Part shown: in pieces, positions 11,830 to 21,467 of the stretch
Numbering within the stretch: position 1 is the first letter of the stretch
Layout: the number at the start of each line of letters is the position of its first letter
Assembly: GCA_964017235.1 (NCBI GenBank)
Contig: OZ024936.1
Span: 89,192,537 to 89,256,536 of the forward strand
DNA length: 64,000 bases
Direction: 5' to 3'
Origin: Sabellastarte sp. h YS-2021
Taxonomy: Eukaryota > Annelida > Polychaeta > Sabellida > Sabellidae
Program-made: the position numbers and the translations under genes
The notes under the pieces: model-generated
Seen by the model: only the letters and a program-made list of their open reading frames with translations
Told to the model about the DNA's origin: nothing
Database searches by the model: none

Positions 11830-12910
11830 TCAAATCATATCCCTTTGCCATGCCGTGGCCCCTGCTGGAGCATTATAATAATGCTTCAAATACAGTCTCT
11901 GTCTTTTGGCAACCTGTGTATCCCTGTTGCCAGCAGCCACATCATCAATGTCCCCCAAGCAAGCACCTTGCCTCCACTGTCTTGGGATAGCTCTGTGGTT
12001 GTAATCCTCTTCATCCTCTCTATCCCCTGGTGGATTCCTGGATACCTGAGTCTCATTATGTTGTGTAAGGTGCAACAGGCTAATACAATAGAGGCAAAAG
12101 TCTCTGGATTCTGACTCACGGTGGTGAGAAGACAACCAAATCTGTTTGCCATGATGCATTCTCCACCACCCTCCTGGCATGAGACAGGATCCTCTCTTCA
12201 TCAGGCAGTCCTCTGGTACTAAATGGCTTCATCAAGCAGGTCCCATCAACAATACCCAAGCACAAATCACAGTCATTGAAGATCTGGGCATCAGAACTGG
12301 AGCCATTGGTGCCTACATCCACCCACAGAAACTTGTAATTGGCATCCACCAGAGCCAGAAGTATGATTGAATGGAAGCCCTTGTAGTTGTAATAGAGGGA
12401 GCCACCATTCTTGGGACGCCTGATTGCCAAATGCTTGCTATCTATGGCCCTCAAGGTGTGGTGGAAATTCCATCTGGAAGAAAATTCTGCTGCAACCTGC
12501 TTCCAGGCATCACTGGTATAAGGACACTGTAGGACTTTGTCACCATATTTGGTGAGGATGGCCTCACAAGACTGGCCTCAACAATGACTGAGATGGTGTT
12601 GTGGGCTACCCTGAAGCCAAACATCAGACTCCTGTACTTCTCTCCAGTGGCCAAGAAACGAAGTGTGATGGCCAGTCTGCATCCAGGGTTGATGGACTTC
12701 CTGTACCATATGTCATATTTCTCAATTCCGGGCCCCACCCTCTGCAACACCTCTCTGAACATTGCTGGGTCCATCCTGACAAAATTGCTGAATGACACCA
12801 CATCCTCGGCCTACAGCACCCTCATCAAATGATCATAGTGACCGTAATCTAGCCTCCCAGAAAGCTAGGACTTCATCCATTACCTCCTGGGCCTTGGTCG
12901 ATGCCTTCTC
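11830..12910 (-). pseudogene. PIF/Harbinger DDE transposase (DDE_Tnp_4 type)
   Basis: Read on the minus strand from about 12905. The N-terminal part (VRMDPAMFREVLQRVGP, LAITLRFLATGEKYRSL, FRVAHNTISVIV) is the usual pre-catalytic region. The catalytic region starts at 12454 with RAIDSKHLAIRRP, where D is the first catalytic residue. It continues YYNYKGFHSIILLALVD and DVGTNGSSSDAQIF (second D), with VVENA (catalytic E) before about 12150. The C-terminus (CTLHNIMRLR) is in another frame. Frameshifts near 12568 and 12150 and a stop near 12804 make it a pseudogene. It nicks and joins the element ends together with the MADF protein encoded convergently. Confidence 0.88.
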
Positions 12911-13011
12911 TGTCTGTCAACCAGTATCTGTGAAATACCGAATAATGAAGAGCACTTAAGACAAAGAAGGAATAATGAGGAATCTACCAAGAATACTTTA
13001 AGAATTTGACA

Positions 13012-13057
13012 TTTGCATATATTCGCTGGCAAACATAATCACTGTGGGACCTGGGTA
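13012..13057 (-). repeat. Right terminal inverted repeat of the Harbinger element
   Basis: Ends ...CACTGTGGGACCTGGGTA next to TTA. It is the reverse complement counterpart of the left end. Confidence 0.8.
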
Positions 13058-13060
13058 TTA

Positions 13061-13926
13061 GTGATATTTGGTGTTGTCAGGACACACAATATAGATACAA
13101 ATGTTCTGATATGACTGCCCAAGATGTACCAATAACCAAGCGATATGTTTAAGTAAGCATGTATTCCAGTTTTTTTTCAAGATTGGTACAAATAATAATT
13201 CCAAACTGAGGTGTTGATGCTTTTGTAAACGCAAGAGCTCCACAGTGGTCTTGAAGTCAAGTAATCAGTTTTATCAGATTTGAATATTCTATATTCATAG
13301 CAGGGGAGAAGCGATTTTTGATTTGGTAATCCCTGATTTTTCAGAAAGTTGGGATAAAATGTGATAGTTGGATTTGGGGTATTATATATCCCATTAATAA
13401 GGCTTCTGCCAAAATGGTACCCCTGGGCATACTGGCTAAAACATAAGGTAAGCCCCGCACAGGTAAAGATTCCAAAATCAACAGTTATTCTTATTTGCTG
13501 CCTTATTGACTTGTTTCCTCCACTTTCTGGTCGTTTTATCCAATACTGGCACCTCATTTATGATCCCACAATGGGACTGTGGGTATCTAATCCTCATGAT
13601 GTTGTTTAAACAAATACATGCAATGAATAAGATTTCCCACTGTTTCTGGGATCTGCTTGAAAGTAGTTCACAGCCAAATTGGTTTGCAGAATGTCAAGTA
13701 CGGTGAATAAAAATTATTTCAAGCAAAGTTAAATCCCTCTTAAAAATGTATTCATCAGCCAGGTGCACAATAAAAACATGTATGAGTCACAAAAGAGAAA
13801 GGGTTATCCAGGTCCTCACCTGGAAATCCTAGCTCACCATTGGCAATCATGAACTTAGAGACATAGTGAGTATAGGATTTTCCATTGAAACAGGTCCTCT
13901 TGCTTTCTATATGAAACTAGAACGAG
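13061..13926. other. Spacer without a recognised gene
   Basis: Open stretches exist here, the longest on the minus strand at 13177-13557, but none shows a known domain. This may be diverged internal sequence of the second Harbinger copy beside it. Confidence 0.4.
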
Positions 13927-14480
13927 TCATCCAATGCCATCATCACTGATTAATGAAATCCTGAAGAATCCTGAGCCTCCTATGGGTAGATACCTTATTG
14001 CAACATATTTGCCATTTTGTGTGTTGTGGAAGTTCCAATGCATGCTGAAGCCACCAGCAAGCTCTTGTCGCTCCTGTGCTGTTGTGGGTAGAAGCCCCAC
14101 ATTTTCCAGGTACTCATCAATAAAGTCTTTACAAACTTTTTGACAATGCATGCAATAGTGTTTTGAACCACCAAGAAGCTGTACATTTATACTCTGTAGC
14201 TGTATCCCATTGACAGGTGCCCCAGTGAGATAGCAAGATGACAACCATCATGTAAGGCTACCTGGTAGAAGGTTTTCTGCACGGTAATTCTTTCACCTGC
14301 ACTCTGTAGCAATTCCTGAAACAGGCCCAATTCCATTCTTACAGAGTTCCCGAATCTTCCAAGGTCTTCCCACTTTATTTTAGAAATCAGGTGGTCATAT
14401 TGACTACGATTAGCCTCCCTAGCAGCCAGGACCTAGTCCAGAATTTTCTCTGTCTTCTTCCCCTGGGTTTCTTTTGAAGT
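13927..14480 (-). pseudogene. Second PIF/Harbinger transposase fragment
   Basis: The minus strand from about 14460 down gives text parallel to the first copy: SQYDHLISKIKWEDLGRF, HLAISLGHLSMG, then IDEYLENVGLLPTTAQE, FSMHWNFHNT and GKYVAIR. This is the region leading into the first catalytic Asp, where G-D-G-K-H has decayed. Several frame changes and an abrupt end before the catalytic core mark a truncated, more diverged relative of the element at 8.2-13.06 kb. Confidence 0.65.
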
Positions 14481-15734
14481 CTTGCAACAAGACTAGAACA
14501 TCTACTTCAAGGTCTCTAAGTAGAACATCTGGACGTCTGAATAGCAAGACAGATGTTCCTCATATGTCAAAACACCCTCCTTGTAATTTCCTGTGAAAAT
14601 GAAATGCATCCTTTTTGTATGAAGTGGGCTGACAAAGTGACAACACAGTGAAATGTATCAAAACTCAGAACATGTACTTAATCCAGTCACGGAGGTCTTA
14701 AATTTTCTGGCTGAAATGTATGACAGTGAAAAATTTATAAAATTAATGGGCAGCGATGCAAAGCCGTTAAACATTTATGTTGAAAAGGCATGGAACATCA
14801 GAATAGACCATTTGTATACAATTTAATCTTAGAGTTAAATATGTTAGGGTTATCTTGTTACAAAGTAAACCGTCTTAGGGTTCACTGATTTAGTCTTACC
14901 TAATTTATGGAAGATGTTTGTTGTGTGGTTGCATTGTTAAGTATTACCCTCACACAGTTAGAACAATTAAGATTAGACTAATAAGCTTCATTGTGGGCTG
15001 GGTGTAAAGTGTAACATTTCCAAACCTGTATTTTTATAATGTGATTGTATTCACACATCACTGTAATAAAGAAATAAACTAAATTAAACTGTTTGGGTCT
15101 ATGACACAGCGAATACATTAAAATTTCCAAAATATACATTACCTAGCATAGCAGTAAGACCGTTATAACAAATAATGTAGAAAATGGCACTCAGACTACT
15201 TCAAGTCTTCTGTCAGGGTTTGTTTTTAATAAAAGAAACATTTCCACATCAGTATGGAGGCAATGTACCAAGTTTTGTTAATCTCAAGAACACAAGATGT
15301 TACACTGTGACCTCCAACTGAGCATTATAAACTTGACATGAATGATAGATATGCATTTAGTATATTGAAAAGGGTATTTTTTCTTACAAAGGATAATGAC
15401 AGGTGCATTTACCATCCATAAAAGTTTGTTTTTGCCCATTGTCCGAAATCTAAGGAAAGTTGGTTTTTTTCAGGGAAATATCTGAAAGCATTTGTATCCT
15501 AGAAATCAAAAATGGGGGAAAACAATATTAAATACAAATGTTGTACATTTTAAAATATTAAAACATGAGAAGTTGTCATCGATTAACATAAAGACATACA
15601 TTGTCTGAAGCTGTTGTTGTTATTAACAGGAAAATCAATGTTACTGTAACAGTCAAGGTTTGATGACAATCCAAACGAGATGAGTCATATGAATTCAACA
15701 TGAAAAGTATTAAAATGGCAAGAAATGTATCATA
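14481..15734. other. Intergenic, nothing recognised
   Basis: AT-rich, with no gene, RNA gene or known repeat seen by eye. Confidence 0.5.
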
Positions 15735-16125
15735 TTGTATTTATAATTTTTAGCAAAAACTAATTTACTTTTAGCACTGTTTGATCAATCCCAACTGCAC
15801 AGATCAGCCATAACCCTTAGATACTGCCGTTCCTCTCTTTGAAAGACAGAGTCTCTTGGATGACTATTTAGCATTGTCCCTTAGGTTCTTTAGCCTGTCA
15901 AATGGAAAAGACCCACTGACAGAGGACGTCTATTGCATTGTATTGTATTTATACATATATTAGCAATATCTAACTCACTTCAGGACTCAAAGTACTGTTT
16001 GACCAAGTCAGTGCTCCTAGATACTAACATTCCCCCGCTTAGAAGGACCGAGTCTCTTAGACGACTTTTTATCAATGTCTCCAAGGCTCTTTCGCATGGG
16101 AAAGGGCACCCAATTACAGATGACA
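15735..16125. repeat. Direct tandem duplication of about 205 bp, diverged
   Basis: The block around 15735-15930 and the block around 15940-16125 align in order: TTGTATTTATA, GTACTGTTTGA(C/T)CAA, CAGATCAG/AAGTCAG, TAGATACT(AAC/GCC)..TTCC, GAGTCTCTTxGA(C/T)GACT, then AATGGAAAAGACCCA/ATGGGAAAGGGCACCCA. Identity is perhaps 65-75%. Confidence 0.65.
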
Positions 16126-16329
16126 CTAATCATCAAAAGAGATCTTCAAGGATAAGAGAAACAGTCCTAATGCAATATAAACAAGCAGTTAGCCGAGTGG
16201 TACTTCGAAATCTCGCCGCTTTTGCTTTCATTCTGAAAAAGTAAAGAAAAATGCACAGACTTGTCTTAGAATCTGAAAAGGTACCATTGACATGTATGTG
16301 AGCATATATTAAAATTATCATAGTGAAGT

Positions 16330-16805
16330 CAAAATCAAACCAATTGGGCCCAAATTTGGTGATGTTCTATTATGGGCAATGATAATGTTACAGGAAAAAA
16401 TAAGAAGAACTGTGGCTAAGAATGTGCTACCAAACAAACAAACAAATAAGTCCACTCATTCGAGTTGCAGACTATTAAATCTAGCCGCATATTGTAAATG
16501 CTAAGAGGTTAAAATGGTCATAGCTATGTAAAATACTACAATTTTGTTAATATTTGGTCTTGCTCTATTCTGACCAATGAGAATGTTATATGAAAAAAAT
16601 TGTGAATTCTTGCTCCAAATTTGGGACGTAGTATGTATTGCCAACCAAACAGACATACAAATATAAAAAATCGACTAAAATTCGGTCATGCTCTATTTGG
16701 ACCAATGAGAATGTTACATGAAAAAATGAGAATTCTAGTTCCAAATTTGGGATGTACACGGTGCTCACAAACAAATAGACATACATACAAATATACAAAC
16801 TGACT
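16330..16805. repeat. Tandem repeat of about 125 bp, two good copies and one diverged
   Basis: The copies near 16540-16660 and 16665-16800 share GGTC(T/A)TGCTCTATT, GACCAATGAGAATGTTA, ATGAAAAAA, TTCTxGxTCCAAATTTGGGA and ACAAATATA. A weaker copy lies at 16330-16445. No coding meaning seen. Confidence 0.75.
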
Positions 16806-16936
16806 AACAAACTTCAAAATTGCAATATTTAGAAGTAATGAATTGCTTGGCTTTTAGGCAAGGGATGATGGGAGAGAAGGACTGTATCCTATTCAAAAAG
16901 TAATAATTTTCAAGAGGCATGCTAATACCAGATAAA

Positions 16937-17103
16937 CCACCTCTGAGGCCGGGGTTCGGTTTCTGGCACGGCCTCAAGTGGTCGGCAGTTTACAGTACAG
17001 AACCCTGACGAACTGTATGTACTGGTTTCCTCTGCCCTTCCAACTACCTGTCATGATATGACCTGTACAGTGTTGAAAGCGACATAAAACCCCAAAATAA
17101 ATA
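16937..17103 (+). mobile_element. tRNA-derived SINE, 5'-truncated with internal deletion (copy 1)
   Basis: Starts inside the tRNA-like head at CCACCTCTGAGGCC and lacks the AAGCTGGTAGTTGCTTGCCG segment. It ends in the CCCCAAAATAAATAAAT tail. The target duplication AATACCAGATAAA is perfect at 16924-16936 and 17104-17116. Confidence 0.92.
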
Positions 17104-17116
17104 AATACCAGATAAA

Positions 17117-18447
17117 AGGGCTTTATGGTGTTGCCAGTTCCTATATGTCTGGTTCTGATTGAGTCATTAGAATCCTGGCATGATGTATTATATTCAATTA
17201 TGAGCCATAAGCCCTAAATCCCTGGTTAACTTCAGCAGAACTATCTTCCTGTAGTCCTGAGTACAGACTCAACACTACTTATTTTTTGGATTGGATTACA
17301 GGTTTTGGCAGTAAAAGTCCAAACATTTAATAAATAGTGTGGACTGGCAACAACTACAAACTGTTGCATATCATTAGTCTTATCTGTTTAGTCAGTAGAT
17401 ATTTAATTGGAATAATTTCCCCTCAATTTTCTCCAGAAGCTTTCATATCCGACTACATTTTAAGAAGTGAATAGTCTTTTGATTGTATTATTTTGTATTG
17501 TAAATGTATACTCAGTGCAATATGTCCTTCATCTACAGGACTCAAATTTGACAAACTGCACAAGAACAGCCCGAAGGTTTTTCAGCCTGCCACTAGTGAT
17601 AGGATCCAATTTCAGAGGACCACCATTGTAAGTAATCCTCCAAGCCACTATATATCTGACTGAACCTCAGATCAAAACCATGTCCTCTATGTTTCTGGTC
17701 AAGTGTGTTACCCTCTAGACCACAGTGGCGGATTGATCATAATAGTGGAACAGGAGCCTAAGGTAAAAACATAAACATGTGGTGCAAAGTCTATGATAAA
17801 TGAGAATTTAATTTCCTTTTATCTGCAGTACAGAATTTTGTGTTGATGCAAAACATTACCATAAAATTGCTCAGGAAACGACTGTAACTGGATAGTTACT
17901 GGTTAATTAAGACAAAAGAACTGTTTAAAATATGACTAGAAAACTGTACTTTCCTGTTTTGCTGTTAGTGTATTTCATTTCAAAGTGTTATGCAGGTTAG
18001 TTTGATATGTTGTAAAAATGAAATGGAGCAATTAAAGTATCATTCATTTTACGTGATACCTGAAACAACCATTGTTTGCTGTTTTTCTGTGCAAAGTTTA
18101 AAATATCAAATCTTTTACATTTTAAATCAGGAATTAAGGACAGATCTGGTAGTAGGAATGAAATAATTAATATTCTTTGAACTGACCCACTTTCTGGGTA
18201 CTTTTACAAATGTGTATCAAAAAATCCGTACTTCGGAGTGGTAAAAAGATGGAAGACTAAACAAATGAAAGATAACAACCACATTTTAAAACATTCTGGG
18301 TAAAGTTGATTTTTGATATTCTAAAAAAAAATGTGCGTGAATAACAGTTCTATGTCTTCTTAAAATTCTGCAAAATCCTGTACAATAAGTACCGGCATGC
18401 CTCAGTTTGATGTCTTCAAACAGACATGGAACATATATTCAAATTAC
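17117..18447. other. Intergenic; one candidate exon only
   Basis: No confident gene. The candidate exon at 17539-17627 is listed separately. Confidence 0.45.
17539..17627 (+). CDS. Candidate short coding exon, function unknown
   Basis: A pyrimidine-rich stretch and CTACAG precede an 89-base open segment. It reads LKFDKLHKNSPKVFQPATSD and a further nine residues, and ends at a perfect GTAAGT donor (start phase 1, end phase 0). The composition looks coding and splice signals are good on both sides, but there is no recognised family and no neighbouring exon to join. It could be chance. Confidence 0.22.
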
Positions 18448-18647
18448 GTCTAATATTTCTCGCTTATAAGCAAGATTCCTAGTGGTTGAAATGTCACCTT
18501 GCTCTGAAAAATAAGAACCCAATTGGGTAATCATGGTATAACACCTTCTATCATCTAAATATGCCGTATATTGTTGTCCATTGGCCGTGCCCGGAGGTAG
18601 AAACTGGTTTGTTAGGTCAAGGTCAGCTAGATCCAAACCTGGATTAA
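18448..18647 (-). CDS. Candidate coding exon on the minus strand, function unknown
   Basis: On the minus strand ACAG precedes a 200-base open segment starting in phase 1 and ending at GAC/GTAATT. Its translation is mixed and soluble-looking (NPGLDLADLDLTNQFLPPGT, then DDRRCYTMITQLGSYF and TTRNLAYKREILD), unlike the biased chance frames nearby. No domain is recognised and no partner exon was found. It may be an isolated exon of a gene lying mostly outside what I can recognise, or a pseudogene. Confidence 0.3.
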
Positions 18648-18821
18648 CTGTACACGTGTAGTTAGCTATTGCAATGGACAAATTGTTTATTTAAATATGG
18701 AATGCAAGACACCATTTTTTTGCATATGGACCCAATTACACCCACGGTTGAAGTCCCTCATCTGTAATCATAAAGATGATTAGGGAAATGTGAGCCATAA
18801 AGTCAGCCTAAGTATGGTATA

Positions 18822-19082
18822 TTTATTTATTTGGGGTTTTACGTGGCTTTCAACACTGTACAGGTCATATCACGATGGGTAGTTGGAACGGCAGAGGAAA
18901 CAAGTACATACAGTTCGTCAGGGGTTTTGTACTGTAAACTGCCGACCAACGGCAAGCAACTACCAGCTTTCCCACTTGAGGTCATGCCGGAGACCGAACC
19001 CCGGCCTCTGAGGTGGGAGGCGAGAGTGTTACCACTCTGCCACCGTGGCCCCCTAAGTGTTACCACTCTGCCACCGTGGCCC
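18822..19082 (-). mobile_element. tRNA-derived SINE, full length, with duplicated 5' head (copy 2)
   Basis: Reverse-oriented full SINE. The target duplication CCTAAGTATGGTATA is perfect at 18807-18821 and 19083-19097. The 5' head (GTGTTACCACTCTGCCACC and following bases) occurs twice in a row as a 31-bp tandem duplication, 19026-19087. Confidence 0.93.
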
Positions 19083-19097
19083 CCTAAGTATGGTATA

Positions 19098-20776
19098 ATA
19101 AGGATGCAATTGAAAATATCCCTTCATGGTTTTCTGTCAATGCAGTCCATTCATTAGACATTGGATCAAGGTCATATTTTTTACAAAAGGTGGGGCGGGT
19201 CTACTAGTGACTCTGTCCTTATTTTTCCAAAATATTTTACACACAAAACTAGATACACAGAAAGCTATATACCAAAAAAATTGTGTGTGTGGGGGGGTGG
19301 GTGGGTGTAATAAAATGGTGGTCACAGTGAGAGCATATGTTTCAAATTTCAAACAACTCGACCAAGTATGCAAATGAGGTGTGAAGTTCATTTTGTCTTT
19401 TTTCAGCATACTTGCGGGCTAGGGTTTATGCATTCTCAAACACTGGCTGATTTGTTTAGAATTAGAAGAATCAACTATAAGATATTAATGGGAACTGTAT
19501 GAAAAATTTAAATTTTTCATAACTGTAAAATAAAGCTTTGTAATAGTCAAGGTAATGAGTAGCTGATATAGGGATTGTATATATTACTTGACAAATATTA
19601 AGCATAGAGTGGACGTAAACTGGTTTCTAAACAGTATTATTTGTCATACAATTATATTCAGTTTAGATTAAGTTCCATATAGTAATGTCCCTTATCAGAC
19701 ACTGACATAAAGACAGACTGTTTCTAGTAATTGGACTGTCCATTTTTTGAACATTGAAGCCTTTAGAGGTGTCTGGATTAATTTGAGACTTTGTAAATTC
19801 TTCCTTGTTATTATTAGTATTATTTTCGCCACAAAGAATCTTTGTAATGGATTTATTTCTCATGTCAATGAACAAATTTACTTCAAAAGTTACTTTGTTC
19901 AATCTATATGTTGTCAAACAGTAACTGTTCTGTTGGCATTAAACGTATTGGTTATTGATCTGGGGCATCAATAATTTCTTCACAATCAGATTTATGACCA
20001 GGAAAGCGGTAGAAATTTAATTATAAATCAATGCTCTTCCTTTAGTCCCAATCACATTTGACATAAAATTAATCTTCCGCTCTGTGATGGATCTGTCTAA
20101 CTCAACTGTGTAATTCCCACAGTTCCATGCAGCCATAACAACTTCTTGAATTTTCATTCACAACCTTGTCCTTACGACTACGTAAAGAGACCATGTATCT
20201 TGGTGGTGAGTACTTACAAATAAGCAGCCCAGTATAGCCATTTTACCCCCTAACCCATCTGTCATGTAGATTTTTAAGAAAACAGCTATTGAGAGGACGT
20301 GGCAGGTTTTCCAAACATTTCAATAAACCCGCTACTGCCCCATGTTGTAACCTTGCACACACCCCAACTTTGCACAAATATAAAGACAGAATATGTATTA
20401 ACATTTTGTTGTCATCAGTAAACCTTATGCACTTCCCCATACCAAATAAGGACGTCAGGGTGATGAGAGAAATTATTTCGGTTGTAGATGGAATTTGATG
20501 AAATCCAGATCACTGTCTAGATCCACCAATTTTTTTCCAAGGATGTTTGTTTTCTCATTGTGGAGGCATTGGCCCTTGGAGGGAGCTTGCTATCTCCAAG
20601 TGCCCTGCTTGTTTTTCTATGTGAAATCAGTCCCCCAACTTGTTTGCAAAACTCAAACGAAAGTTCCTCAACGATATGTCTGTATTCATTCACCTGCCAT
20701 CATTTACAACCTTATGTGGTATTTTAAACTCCCATAAATGCATGAGCACTGTGAGTGACAACCAATATATCAGTAT
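19098..20776. other. Intergenic, no gene recognised
   Basis: Contains a GT/G-rich run at about 19281-19310. No supported coding sequence. Confidence 0.5.
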
Positions 20777-20790
20777 TCTATGTATTCTTT

Positions 20791-21197
20791 GGGGCCATGG
20801 TGGCAGAGTGGTAACTTACCTACCCAAACCATAAATCAGTGGAGTAAAGAAACTTTGAACACTATGAATTGAGTTGTTATTGTTAAAGAATAGATGTATC
20901 TTTAATATGTTTCCTTATGTAACTATTATATGCACATATACATGTTGTATACCCAAAAAGATCAATAAAAAAAAAAAACACTCTCGCCTCCCACCTCTGA
21001 GGCCGGGGTTCAGTTCCCGGCATGGCCTCAAGTGGGAAAGCTGGTAGTTGCTTGCCGTTGGTCGGCAGTTTACAGTACAGAATCCTCACAAACTGTATGT
21101 ACTGGTTTCCTCTGCCCTTCCAACTACCCATCGTGATATGACCTGTACAGTGTTAAAAGCGATGTAAAACCCCAAATAAATAAAATAAATGAATAAA
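20791..21197 (+). mobile_element. tRNA-derived SINE split by a poly(A)-ended insertion (copy 3)
   Basis: The SINE head (GGGGCCATGGTGGCAGAGTGGTAAC, 20791-20815) and the rest (from CACTCTCGCC near 20981) are separated by about 165 bp that ends in AATAAAAAAAAAAA. The outer target duplication TCTATGTATTCTTT is perfect at 20777-20790 and 21198-21211, showing that the two parts are one insertion interrupted later. Confidence 0.9.
20816..20980 (+). mobile_element. Nested retroposed insertion with poly(A) tail
   Basis: About 165 bp inside SINE copy 3, ending in a 12-base A run after an AATAAA-like signal. This is the pattern of a reverse-transcribed polyadenylated RNA. The source RNA is not recognised. 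Confidence 0.6.
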
Positions 21198-21335
21198 TCT
21201 ATGTATTCTTTATTGTGGTGCTGAGTTGAACTACATACCAAGGTATGACTACAATAGAGCTACCAGTCCGTATGTCAATTGATACTGTTGTTATTTATAT
21301 ATCATATATATGCCTTTTAATACATGTTTCAACAG

Positions 21336-21467
21336 ATGAAATATTTTGCAACGATGGTGAAAGACCTGTGCCCAACATAAACTGCGGAAGAGGTGGTCAA
21401 AAATGCCCCTCTGATCACTTTTGTGATATACATCCAACAGACAGATATGCTGTATGTTGCAAAGAAG
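21336..21467 (+). CDS. Exon 1: lustrin/WAP-like cysteine domain
   Basis: Acceptor TTTCAACAG, donor GTAATA, phases 1-1, 44 codons. Shows IFCNDG, INCGRGG, CPSDHFC and IHPTDRYAVCC, six cysteines. The same pattern recurs in exon 8. The frame also runs open upstream through a hydrophobic stretch, so translation start within this exon cannot be excluded. Confidence 0.85.

Larger units (their letters stand above)
8245..13057. mobile_element. PIF/Harbinger DNA transposon with both ends and both genes (decayed)
   Basis: The left end (from 8245) and right end (to 13057) are inverted copies over about 45 bp; each carries CAGGTC-CACTGTG and an inner ATAT-GCAA-type motif. TTA flanks both sides (8242-8244 and 13058-13060), the 3-bp target duplication typical of PIF/Harbinger. 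Inside are the two hallmark genes in convergent orientation: a MADF/Myb-like DNA-binding partner (+) and a DDE transposase (-), separated by AT-rich tandem repeats. Both genes carry frameshifts or stops, so this copy is inactive by itself. Its left 370 bp or so recurs inverted at 55.33-55.72 kb. Confidence 0.85.

Noticed and set aside
11806-12152. Open frames on both strands at the transposase C-terminus
   Set aside because: Only the minus frames match transposase text; the rest are shadows.
13177-13557. 126-residue minus-strand open frame
   Set aside because: No recognisable domain, lies between two Harbinger relics and overlaps an open frame on the other strand; likely chance.
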